From a bacterium (GTDB lineage Bacteria > JAJVIF01 > JAGGVT01), in contig JAGGVT010000004.1 in NCBI GenBank assembly GCA_021157815.1, forward strand, positions 1 to 13,220: 13,220 nt of DNA, written 5' to 3'. Shown here one piece after another: positions 5,896 through 13,220 of this stretch. The first letter of the stretch is position 1; each line of letters begins with the position of its first letter. The notes under the pieces are model-generated. The model worked only from the letters and a program-made list of their open reading frames with translations. It had not been told where the DNA came from and ran no database searches. A program made the position numbers and the translations under genes.

Positions 5896-8181
5896 CTAAA
5901 TCCCGTCAGCGTAGTCGTCATCAGGAAGCTGCCACGGATCGATGGATATATCCTCACTATCGCGGCCACGGCATCCGCAGTCCTCATCGACATAACTTTG
6001 CCCGGTATCATCCTCATCATTCGACCAGTCAGATGAGAACATGCTGTCCAGGTCGGCATCGGAAATATAACCAAGCCCAATAAGAGTATCAACAAGCTTC
6101 TTATCTTCTTCATCACCCAGCTTGATATATTCATCGAATGGAATCCGTTTGAAATTGCGCTTTCTCTCAAGGGATGACATCATTTCCTCAAGAATACCGA
6201 TTAGTTCATCCCTTTTTTCAGGATATTCATCGACCATGTTGATACACTCACCCGGGTCGTTGCGGATGTCGTAAAGGTGAAATTCATCACAGTTGTAGCG
6301 GAAGAATCTGTCGCCCCTGTTAAGTCCCCACACGAGTTTCCAGTCTCCGACTCTAATCGCTCTTGAATAGACGAAAATTTGGCTAAGGACAGGTTCCTTC
6401 CATGTCGGCACAACCTCTGGATCCAACTCAATCAGTGGCTTGAGCGACCGGCCATACATGAAGCTGTTTCCCTTATGGCGGAAAACGGACGGCATCTTAA
6501 GGCCTGCGTAATCAATCAAAGTAGGCATTAAATCTATGCTTTCGACATTCCAGCCTATTTCCCTAACGCCGTTGGTTGTGTATTTATCATTTATATCTCT
6601 GGCAAGATATCCCATGCTTTCAAGTGTTGTGGTGATGTCATCAGGCTGCCTCCCCCAGACGGAAGGTGGTATGAACAAAACAAACGGAACACGGATTTCA
6701 TCATCGTTCAGAAAATAGTTATGTCCAAAATAACCGCGCTCGTATAATCCTTCTCCGTGGTCTCCAATTAATGCGATTATTGTGTTATCCAGAATATCGA
6801 GTTCCTTTAGTTGAGCCATGACATCGCCGAATGCCTCATCGACATGTTTTATTTCCTCGCGGTAGAGATTACGAATGTAGGAAACATCATCATCTGTGAG
6901 CTCCTCGCTGCTTATTTTCTCGTTTATAAAGTAGCGGCTTCCGAAAAGGCAGGTGAGAGATTTAACGCTGGCGGACATCAAGCTGGTCTCGACATTGCCC
7001 ATCTGCTGCGCTCTTGGAATATCAGCCATGGATGGCGGGAGATAGGGGGCATGAAGATCAAAATAATGCAGCCACGCGAACCATCTGCGCCCCTGGTTTT
7101 TTTTCATCCATCGTAGGAAGTGGGAATTTGTCAGTTTCGCGTTGGAATTAATAGGCATTTCAGGTTGCGCAATCTCATATCCGCAAACCGTTTCCAGAAA
7201 TCGAACCGGCGCGATATAACTGTATATTGTGGTTTGTAAATCATCGGATATCTGTCGATTTGCGAAATAATCGAATCCCTGGTTGAAATTATTCAGGGAT
7301 GTTACACAAAACGCGCTGGGGAAACCGCCTGTTACATATCCCTTGTTCTTAAAATATTCGGAGATTGTTTTAACTCTGAAAGGCAGTTTGGATTCATTCG
7401 AGTATGCCTTGTGATACTGCGGATACGCGCCGGTGAAAATTGACCCGTGCGATGGCGTTGTAAGGGGCGTGGACACATAAGCGTTTGTAAACAAAACCGA
7501 TTCATCAACAAATTGCGCAATCCTAGGAGCGACAAGGTCGGGGGAGCCGTACCCCGGAAAGTAATTTATATTTGCCGTATCGAGTGTTATCAGCAGGATA
7601 TTCGGTTTGTCTTTCAGGTGGCGTTTCGCTGATGTTACTCGCGATGAACTGAACGCAATCGACAGAAGGAACAATCCGATGCCGATTAACAGTAAATTTC
7701 TTAATTTAAACGGGGCAACCACTCGTTCTTTTGAACGTTTGGCAACAGGATAGAAAATCGCGCCCGTTATCACAAAACTCAGGATTAATCCAATTATGAT
7801 ATACAGCCAAGCAGCGTTATCGAGTCCTGACGATGATTTAAACGCGAGCGCGACCCGGTTCGTTATCAGAATGAACACTACAATCGCGATATTCATTGCG
7901 AAATTCCAGTTGGCGAATCCGAATCCGAATCCAATTTTCTTTGTGCTTTTCAGGATGATTTGATAGAACGGATATGTCAGCAGGCCGACTATGAATCCAA
8001 GTATCGCAAGCGGAATGTAAATCAACAGCGGCATGATATAAGCGAGCAGGCTGAGTTTATGCAGTCCGAAATACCAGTACCACTTGTAGAACGGCAGTTC
8101 AACTATATATAGGAACAGCCATGGAACCAAAATGAATAAAAGCCCCTTGATTATTTTCATTGTTTTCTGAGGATCTTTCAT
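5896..8181 (-). CDS. Membrane-anchored sulfatase/alkaline-phosphatase-superfamily protein with Thr at the nucleophile position
   Basis: A 761-residue protein. About five or six hydrophobic segments fill residues 10-30, 43-76, 94-114, 122-146 and 160-178. The rest is a large sulfatase-type domain, probably periplasmic. Visible motifs are NILLITLD (194-201, first metal Asp), LTTPSHGSIFTG (240-251) at the position of the sulfatase C/S-x-P-S-R signature, LHYFDLHAPY (371-380), and IGDHGEGLYERGYFGHN (472-488) with metal ligands Asp474 and His475. Thr241 replaces the Cys/Ser needed for formylglycine, His245 replaces Arg, and the usual second Asp after LD is Thr202. Thr is the nucleophile in related phosphoethanolamine and LTA-type transferases, so phospho-transfer or hydrolysis is as likely as desulfation. 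The C-terminal 60 residues are strongly acidic with a Cys-Gly-Cys. The start ATG overlaps the upstream stop as ATGA and has an AGGGAG ribosome site. Confidence 0.85.
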   Translation of the reverse strand: MKDPQKTMKIIKGLLFILVPWLFLYIVELPFYKWYWYFGLHKLSLLAYIMPLLIYIPLAILGFIVGLLTYPFYQIILKSTKKIGFGFGFANWNFAMNIAIVVFILITNRVALAFKSSSGLDNAAWLYIIIGLILSFVITGAIFYPVAKRSKERVVAPFKLRNLLLIGIGLFLLSIAFSSSRVTSAKRHLKDKPNILLITLDTANINYFPGYGSPDLVAPRIAQFVDESVLFTNAYVSTPLTTPSHGSIFTGAYPQYHKAYSNESKLPFRVKTISEYFKNKGYVTGGFPSAFCVTSLNNFNQGFDYFANRQISDDLQTTIYSYIAPVRFLETVCGYEIAQPEMPINSNAKLTNSHFLRWMKKNQGRRWFAWLHYFDLHAPYLPPSMADIPRAQQMGNVETSLMSASVKSLTCLFGSRYFINEKISSEELTDDDVSYIRNLYREEIKHVDEAFGDVMAQLKELDILDNTIIALIGDHGEGLYERGYFGHNYFLNDDEIRVPFVLFIPPSVWGRQPDDITTTLESMGYLARDINDKYTTNGVREIGWNVESIDLMPTLIDYAGLKMPSVFRHKGNSFMYGRSLKPLIELDPEVVPTWKEPVLSQIFVYSRAIRVGDWKLVWGLNRGDRFFRYNCDEFHLYDIRNDPGECINMVDEYPEKRDELIGILEEMMSSLERKRNFKRIPFDEYIKLGDEEDKKLVDTLIGLGYISDADLDSMFSSDWSNDEDDTGQSYVDEDCGCRGRDSEDISIDPWQLPDDDYADGI

Positions 8182-10568
8182 TTCGATTCTCCCTGAAGGT
8201 TACGGATTATTCCCTCAACGTTTCTCGCCTGAGCGATATTCGGATTTATCTGAAGCACTCTTTTAAAATGAAACAGAGCCTCCTCGGGTTGATTCAGGTT
8301 GTTCATGTATATCAATCCAAGGTTGTAGTGAGTGTTAATGTGGTCAGGATTCAATTTAAGCACATCATTGAACATTTTAACAGAATTTTTAAAATCACCC
8401 TGCATTGATAATACGTTCGCGAGATTAACCAACGCTTGAAGGTAATTGGGGCGGAAGTAAAGCGCACTCTTGTATGCTTTCCCCGCGGAGTCAAGGTCGT
8501 TTAGCTTCACGTACGCGTTGCCGAGATTGTAGTACGCAAGGTCGGGGAATCTTGATATCTGTGTCGCCTCGGTGAATATCTCTATTCCCTTTTTAATATT
8601 CCCTTCTTCGATTTCAAGTATTCCCAGGTTATTCAAAGCCTCGTAGTAATTTGCCTTTAGTTCAATCGCTTTTTCATAATGCTCACGCGCTTTTTCAATT
8701 TGATTGAAAGCCTTGTATGTTACCCCGATATTAAATTGCAAAACCGCGTCTTCGGAATCAATCAGTTCAGCCTTGTGGAATGTTTCCAAAGCTCTTGAGT
8801 AATCGCCCTGAATCAGATAGAGATGTCCCAGATTCACAAGGGCATAGACACTCTTTTTATCAATCTTAAGCGCATCCTGATAGAGCGATTCAGCCTCAGA
8901 GAACATAGCAAGCGCTTGAGCCTGCAGCCTGTCAGTTTCCTCTCTGGTCTTGATTTGATCGGAGTTTTTAAGAATATATTCCGCTTTTTGCTCCAGAAGG
9001 AATCCGAGATTAACTTTTGGCCGCGTTTTGGATGGCGACTTCGCGACAACGTCCTTCCAGAATACAAGTTCATCAGCCCAGACAGCGTTGCGGTCAATTG
9101 TCCATGAAATGCATACAACAGTTGTGACAATAAGAATAATCGAGATTATCCCACTGAACGCTATTGACGGTTTTACGGTTTTCATGTCCCTGGTCAGATA
9201 TCTGAACAGTGCGAATATGCTGTACACTAAAAGAAGAATCGCGCCCCATCCGGGAAGGTAAAACCTGTGTTCATACACCATTTCAAGCCCGATGAACGAT
9301 GACTCAATAATCAGCTGCCCGAAATACCACAGAATGAGAAACGGAATAAACCTGTCCTTTTTTAGATACTTAATTGATGTGATTACTGCTGCAAACCATG
9401 CGATTATCGCGAAGTATGTTGAAACCGGTGATATTACAGATGTCGATTTAACAATTTCAACATCCAGATTCAATCTCGATGGGTGAGCGTATATCATCAG
9501 TAGAAGATAATTCCATACTACTCTGAACTGTGTGAGAACTCTCTCCCAGACTGTGAAATCACGCTCCTCGTATGTAACAAGGATTTTATCCCACAGCACC
9601 GGACTGATGAGAACAAGGAATCCGGCGACAAATCCCCATCCGACAATCGAGCGTTTTTTGAATGATTCATCGTTGCCGCTGATAAATAAATAATCGTAGA
9701 ACCAGCAGAAAAAGGGAAGCGTGATCGTGTTTTCCTTTGTGGTGAGTGCGATAAGCCCTGCTGGAATCGCCAGAAGCAGATTTATATCGCCATCCTGGCG
9801 TTTGATTAATCCTTTTTTATTCAGGAGCATGATGATCGGAACACCAATTACAAGCACAATCGCGAAACACAAAAGCGCGTACTGCCCATCCGACGGCTGA
9901 TTGAAAACATTCCGCCACACATAAAACAGCGCGTACCAGATAAAGCCGATCCAGACCAGAAGCGGAAAATTTCCTAAAAACGGGATGGTTTTCTTTTTCT
10001 CGGATGCCCGATGCTTAATGTAAAGATAGAGAGCCAGCAGATACCAGAAAGCTGCAGCGCCCGCCATGCGTTGGACAATATATGTAACAGTCTGCGTCTG
10101 AATCGGATTGAGCGCGAAAAACACAGCAGTCGTAAATGCCAGCCAGAATCTTGTGCTCTCCGCCCAATCACCGCGAGCGCGTTTCAGAAGATCGAAACTC
10201 AGAAGGAAAATTAAATACGATGTCAGAACGTGCAGAATGATGTTTACAATATGCCATAGCATGGGGTCGAGTCCGCTGCCGAATATCGCATTGGCAAAAT
10301 AATAATTCAGCGCGAATCCAAGATATGATGACTGCCTTAGAACTCCACTGAGCTGTCCATTAAGTGTCCCCGCCAGTTCCGATGGGCTTAAATCGACAAT
10401 CTGAATCCATGAATTGTCAACTATGTTGGTTTTATCATCGAAGTGCCACGGCACATAAAGCGAACTGAAGTACGCAATGCTAATCAGTATTGCAAGCAGA
10501 ACGAAAACAAGGAGCGGACCGTATGGCGGTTTATGTATTTGCTGTTTTTCCAATGTTAGTGTCCGCAT
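8178..10568 (-). CDS. GT-C-like multi-pass membrane protein with C-terminal TPR array (TMTC-like)
   Basis: About 796 residues from ATG at 10568; a GTG at 10580 would add four, and neither has a clear ribosome site. Residue numbers here follow the longer form. The N-terminal 490 residues contain about ten or more membrane segments. WHFDDKTNIVDN (45-56) carries the Asp-Asp pair in the first outer loop, as in GT-C glycosyltransferases. FALNPIQTQTVTYIVQR (155-171) and VYEHRFYLPGWG (435-446) resemble conserved loops of eukaryotic TMTC O-mannosyltransferases and their bacterial relatives. Residues about 575-795 form six or seven TPR units (for example ALVNLGHLYLIQGDYSRALETF, then YYNLGNAYVKLNDLDSAGKAY), likely outside the membrane and binding a protein partner or acceptor. 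The family uses a lipid-linked sugar donor. Translation couples to the sulfatase-like gene via ATGA. Donor and acceptor are unknown, and the GT assignment rests on motif resemblance. Confidence 0.8.
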   Translation of the reverse strand: MRTLTLEKQQIHKPPYGPLLVFVLLAILISIAYFSSLYVPWHFDDKTNIVDNSWIQIVDLSPSELAGTLNGQLSGVLRQSSYLGFALNYYFANAIFGSGLDPMLWHIVNIILHVLTSYLIFLLSFDLLKRARGDWAESTRFWLAFTTAVFFALNPIQTQTVTYIVQRMAGAAAFWYLLALYLYIKHRASEKKKTIPFLGNFPLLVWIGFIWYALFYVWRNVFNQPSDGQYALLCFAIVLVIGVPIIMLLNKKGLIKRQDGDINLLLAIPAGLIALTTKENTITLPFFCWFYDYLFISGNDESFKKRSIVGWGFVAGFLVLISPVLWDKILVTYEERDFTVWERVLTQFRVVWNYLLLMIYAHPSRLNLDVEIVKSTSVISPVSTYFAIIAWFAAVITSIKYLKKDRFIPFLILWYFGQLIIESSFIGLEMVYEHRFYLPGWGAILLLVYSIFALFRYLTRDMKTVKPSIAFSGIISIILIVTTVVCISWTIDRNAVWADELVFWKDVVAKSPSKTRPKVNLGFLLEQKAEYILKNSDQIKTREETDRLQAQALAMFSEAESLYQDALKIDKKSVYALVNLGHLYLIQGDYSRALETFHKAELIDSEDAVLQFNIGVTYKAFNQIEKAREHYEKAIELKANYYEALNNLGILEIEEGNIKKGIEIFTEATQISRFPDLAYYNLGNAYVKLNDLDSAGKAYKSALYFRPNYLQALVNLANVLSMQGDFKNSVKMFNDVLKLNPDHINTHYNLGLIYMNNLNQPEEALFHFKRVLQINPNIAQARNVEGIIRNLQGESK

Positions 10569-10618
10569 GAATGATAGCACACAACAAACAGACTTAATCC
10601 CAAATTATTTATACTCGT

Positions 10619-10865
10619 AGCGCTGGCGTCCCGGGGCTGTTGAAAAAGCTTATTTCTACCGTAACCCGGTCATACCGTCCCGAATAAAATCAACAATTAT
10701 CTATTAAGTGAATCAGGCATGCCGGGGTTTCGCATATCTACCCACCTCCCCGGCATGCCTGATTTACATTATATAAAATTGTCAACTGTGCACGGGACGG
10801 CATGACCGGGTTAAGGTTCATCGTTTTTTATCTGCCTTTTTCAACAGCCCCGAGACGCCAGCGCT
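10619..10865. repeat. 247-bp fold-back element (long imperfect palindrome, MITE-like)
   Basis: The outer arms 10619-10648 and 10836-10865 are inverted copies with 29 of 30 matches. Middle arms 10662-10682 and 10793-10813 match 20 of 21, and inner arms 10711-10727 and 10748-10764 match 17 of 17 around a 20-nt loop. The AT-rich stretches between the inner and middle arms also partly pair (ACAATT core). The outer ends contain GGGGCTGTTGAAAAAG, the kind of terminal inverted repeat seen on non-autonomous elements. It has no coding capacity and fills the gap between the divergent GT-C operon and ffh. I saw no clear target-site duplication. Alternatives are a bidirectional terminator or a structured leader RNA. 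Confidence 0.85.
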
Positions 10866-10906
10866 GCGAATAATCACATTTAAGGATTTTAATTCAATCA
10901 TTCTGT

Positions 10907-10935
10907 TTGGTATTAACCGCCGTATTTAGTAAAAT
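10907..10935 (+). promoter_or_regulatory. Sigma70-type promoter of ffh
   Basis: TTGGTA (10907-10912), a 17-bp spacer and TAAAAT (10930-10935) make a good -35/-10 pair. Transcription would begin near 10942, 25 nt before the ffh ATG at 10967. The site lies outside the fold-back element. Confidence 0.65.
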
Positions 10936-10966
10936 AACTGACTTACGAAAGCCATCTAATAAAACT

Positions 10967-12319
10967 ATGTTCGAAAAACTATCAGATAAAATTCAAAATG
11001 TATTCGACCGCCTTCGCGGCAAGGGGCGTTTGAACGAAAAGGCTGTGGAGGAGGGCCTTCGTGAAATACGAATGGCGCTTCTGGAAGCTGATGTCAACTA
11101 CAAGGTTGCGAAGGATTTCATCGCAAGGGTAAAGGAAAAATCGGTTGGTGAGGAGATTCTGAAAAGCCTTACCGCCGGACAGCAGATTGTCAGGATTGTC
11201 CGTGATGAACTGACTGAACTGCTCGGCGGTGAAACGGTCGAGATTGAACTTGAGCGCAATCGGCTGAATGAAATCCTGCTTATTGGATTGCAGGGCTGCG
11301 GCAAGACCACAATGGCAGCGAAAATGGGCATGAAATATCGCGAGGATGGCTGGCGGCCGTTGCTTGTCGCTCTGGATATCTATCGCCCGGCAGCAGTCGA
11401 GCAATTGCAGAAAACCGGAGCGCAGGCGAATGTTCCTGTATTTGCGCCTGAATCCGGCGAAAAGCCTATGGCGATTCTCTCTCGCGCGCATGAATACGCT
11501 CTTGAGAACAATATAGATATTCTAATCGCTGACACCGCGGGCCGGCTGACAATCGATGATGAAATGATGGCTGAGGTGGAGGAATTAACTCAGGCGATTG
11601 ATTTCGATGAAGTTTTACTTGTTGTCGATGCCATGACCGGACAGGAGGCTGTTACAGTCGCGGAGACTTTCAACAGCCGTATTGGAATCAGCGGATGCAT
11701 CATGACCAAACTCGATGGCGATGCACGAGGCGGCGCGGCGTTGAGTGTACGCTCGGTTACCGGTGTTCCAATCAAACTAATCGGTACCGGTGAGGGGTTG
11801 CAGGGAGTCGAGGTTTTTTATCCTGAGCGAATGTCCGGGCGAATTATAGGCATGGGTGATGTCCTCTCACTTATCGAAAAAGTCGAGCAGGAAATCGACC
11901 AGGAGGAAGCTCTCAGGCTGGAGAAGAAAATCCATGACCAGACATTTGATTTCGAGGATTTTCTCGGGCAGCTTCGACAACTGAAGAAAATGGGACCGCT
12001 TGAAAACATTGTCAAGATGATTCCCGGAATGCAGCGAATGGTTGGCAGCCAATTGGAAAATCTCGAGGGAAATGAACTTTCAAGAGTCGAGGCAATCATA
12101 TGTTCCATGACGGCAAAGGAGCGCCATCAGCCGGATATAATCAACTCGTCTCGGAAGAATAGAATCGCAAGAGGCAGCGGCACTAAAATATCCGAGGTGA
12201 ACGCGATACTCAAACAGTTCAAGCAGGCGCGTAAAATGATGAAAAAAATGGGGAAGATGTCGAAGCAATTATCCAAAAAGGGAATTAACCCATCCGAGGG
12301 GCTTCCTTTTGATCTATAA
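10967..12319 (+). CDS. ffh: Signal recognition particle GTPase Ffh (SRP54)
   Basis: A 450-residue protein, the usual Ffh length, that binds 4.5S RNA and signal sequences and docks with FtsY to deliver nascent membrane proteins. The N domain (1-95) begins MFEKLSDKIQNVFDRLRGKG. The G domain has G1 GLQGCGKTT (107-115), DIYRPAAVEQL (137-147), G3 DTAGRL (189-194), G4 TKLDGDARGG (247-256) and GTGEGLQGVEVFYPERM (273-289). The M domain follows with the RNA-binding RIARGSGTKISEVN (399-412) and a Met/Lys-rich tail, which distinguishes it from FtsY. In the P-loop the usual Ser is Cys111. The frame could extend to a TTG at 10907, but that lies inside the promoter -35 box and the extra 20 residues are not family-like, so ATG 10967 is the start. 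A lipoprotein-like gene follows 9 bp downstream instead of the frequently seen rpsP. Confidence 0.97.
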   Translation: MFEKLSDKIQNVFDRLRGKGRLNEKAVEEGLREIRMALLEADVNYKVAKDFIARVKEKSVGEEILKSLTAGQQIVRIVRDELTELLGGETVEIELERNRLNEILLIGLQGCGKTTMAAKMGMKYREDGWRPLLVALDIYRPAAVEQLQKTGAQANVPVFAPESGEKPMAILSRAHEYALENNIDILIADTAGRLTIDDEMMAEVEELTQAIDFDEVLLVVDAMTGQEAVTVAETFNSRIGISGCIMTKLDGDARGGAALSVRSVTGVPIKLIGTGEGLQGVEVFYPERMSGRIIGMGDVLSLIEKVEQEIDQEEALRLEKKIHDQTFDFEDFLGQLRQLKKMGPLENIVKMIPGMQRMVGSQLENLEGNELSRVEAIICSMTAKERHQPDIINSSRKNRIARGSGTKISEVNAILKQFKQARKMMKKMGKMSKQLSKKGINPSEGLPFDL

Positions 12320-12328
12320 TACATCAAT

Positions 12329-13132
12329 ATGCTGATTCGAATTATCATATCAATTTCATTGCTGGCGTTTCTTTCCATCGGATGCGCGTGGGAGAATATC
12401 GACCAGGATGTAGCCGATGTTGACCGGATCTGGGAACTTCGAATGGTGATGGAGGGCGCTGTTGATGACTACTCCTATTACATCATCGTGTTCAACTTTT
12501 CCGGCGACGTCAACCAGAAACCGCTTGCGGCACTGGATGGCGAGGAGCGCGGACGGTTCTGGGAGGTCTATTACATGCGCGGCAAACCGGGAGACCGTCC
12601 CGAGATGGCGCCTGAACCTCTTGATTTCTACAAGGGATTCGGAGGGAGTGGGCAAACAATCGGTGCGCTGCCGTACGAAACGGATGACAAAAAACGCCGC
12701 GATGACCCAACCAAACCGGCTACGGAAACAAATCCGCTCGACAGGCTTCCCGACTTGTTCAGGGAAAAAATAGAATATGTCGATGCCCGTGTCATATCAT
12801 CGCCTATTATTGATGGCGGTCCATCTATTCCCAACAATACAATTTATCTGAAATTCAACTGGCGAGGATTCCCTGAATTTCCATCAACGGTGAATATCAA
12901 CATGATGGTTACAAGCCTTGGTGTGGATGAGCTGTCATATGACCCCGAATGGGACATTGAGGCAATAGTCTGGGATTCATTCGCGTATAACGGAGTCAGC
13001 ATCCCGATTAATGACCGCGAGGAATTCCGCGAATCGGAATTTTTGGTCGAGGTCCCCGCTGCGGATCAGATAGTCTATGGACGGCTTCCCTCACAAAACA
13101 TCGTTGATTGGTCGTTAAAGATTTTGGAATAG
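12329..13132 (+). CDS. Putative secreted lipoprotein, function unknown
   Basis: A 267-residue protein I do not recognise. MLIRIIISISLLAFLSIGC (1-19) is a signal peptide ending in Cys19, with Gly at -1 and Leu at -4. The -3 residue is Ser rather than the usual Leu/Val, so lipidation is likely but not certain. The mature part is acidic and rich in Tyr, Trp, Pro and Asp, with alternating short strands (YSYYIIVFNFSGD, NTIYLKFNWRGFPEFPSTVNINMMV), suggesting a beta-sandwich exposed on the envelope. Residues about 105-150 (DDKKRRDDPTKPATETNPLDRL) look like a flexible charged loop. It starts 9 bp after ffh without a visible ribosome site, so it is probably co-transcribed and perhaps coupled, though nothing ties its role to SRP. 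Confidence 0.75.
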   Translation: MLIRIIISISLLAFLSIGCAWENIDQDVADVDRIWELRMVMEGAVDDYSYYIIVFNFSGDVNQKPLAALDGEERGRFWEVYYMRGKPGDRPEMAPEPLDFYKGFGGSGQTIGALPYETDDKKRRDDPTKPATETNPLDRLPDLFREKIEYVDARVISSPIIDGGPSIPNNTIYLKFNWRGFPEFPSTVNINMMVTSLGVDELSYDPEWDIEAIVWDSFAYNGVSIPINDREEFRESEFLVEVPAADQIVYGRLPSQNIVDWSLKILE

Positions 13133-13141
13133 GTTAAAAAT

Positions 13142-13220
13142 GTTAGCAGGTTAGTAAGTTAGTAAGTTAGTAGGTTAGTAAGTTAGCAGGTTAGTAAGTT
13201 AGCAGGTTAGTAGGTTAGTA
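13142..13220 (+). repeat. 8-bp tandem repeat array, GTTAG(T/C)A(A/G), truncated by window end
   Basis: Nearly ten uninterrupted copies of an 8-mer. The units differ only by transitions at positions 6 and 8: four are GTTAGTAA, three GTTAGCAG, two GTTAGTAG, and the last is cut by the window end. Each unit contains TAG and 8 is not a multiple of 3, so no frame can read through. It begins 9 bp after the lipoprotein-like gene. The phase is exact, typical of slippage-prone satellite DNA. Confidence 0.95.

Noticed and set aside
8160-8408. Plus-strand frame of 82 codons across the GT-C/sulfatase junction
   Set aside because: It is antisense to the TPR array and the sulfatase start, both of which have family motifs; no independent support.
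10907-10966. N-terminal extension of Ffh from a TTG start
   Set aside because: The codons overlap a good -35/-10 promoter and the encoded residues are unlike the Ffh N-terminus, which begins naturally at MFEKLSDK.
13142-13220. CRISPR array
   Set aside because: The units are 8 bp and contiguous with no spacers.

Overview
The window (about 45% GC by eye, gene-dense) looks like the chromosome of a free-living bacterium, probably diderm. It carries an MEP-pathway gene (ispE), adenine phosphoribosyltransferase, the SRP GTPase Ffh, a lipoprotein-like secreted protein and a two-gene membrane operon for a glycosyltransferase-like and a sulfatase-like protein. No rRNA, tRNA or phylum-specific marker is visible, so I do not name a lineage. 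An uncultured or candidate-phylum bacterium is plausible, but that is inference.

Layout. Positions 1-2501 (+ strand) hold a compact operon: the 3' part of ispE, an overlapping MobA/IspD-like nucleotidyltransferase, and an APH-like phosphotransferase whose catalytic-loop Asp is Arg. Positions 2515-3514 are a REP-associated tyrosine transposase (RAYT, - strand) with its own palindromic repeats. One repeat overlaps the transposase stop codon and two lie upstream of it. Positions 3609-4736 (- strand) hold apt and, upstream of it, a solitary HEPN-domain gene, with a terminator-like hairpin just before apt. After a 350-bp AT-rich divergent spacer, 5087-5791 (+) encodes a soluble PH-like protein with a charged, probably disordered tail. 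A hairpin separates it from the convergent operon 10568-5896 (-). That operon encodes an 800-residue-class GT-C/TPR membrane protein coupled through an ATGA overlap to a membrane-anchored sulfatase-superfamily protein.

Between that operon and the divergent ffh lies a 247-bp near-perfect fold-back element (10619-10865). ffh has a good sigma70-type promoter that fixes its start at 10967. It is followed 9 bp later by a lipoprotein-like gene, then by an 8-bp tandem repeat array that runs off the window.

Working together. The most system-like unit is the GT-C/TPR plus sulfatase-like pair. One protein resembles eukaryotic TMTC O-mannosyltransferases (multi-pass domain followed by TPRs). The other is a polytopic alkaline-phosphatase-superfamily enzyme with Thr where sulfatases have Cys/Ser. 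Together they could build and modify an envelope glycan or glycoprotein, which is inference. The nucleotidyltransferase/kinase pair beside ispE recalls sugar kinase plus nucleotidyltransferase pairs, but the kinase lacks a key catalytic residue.
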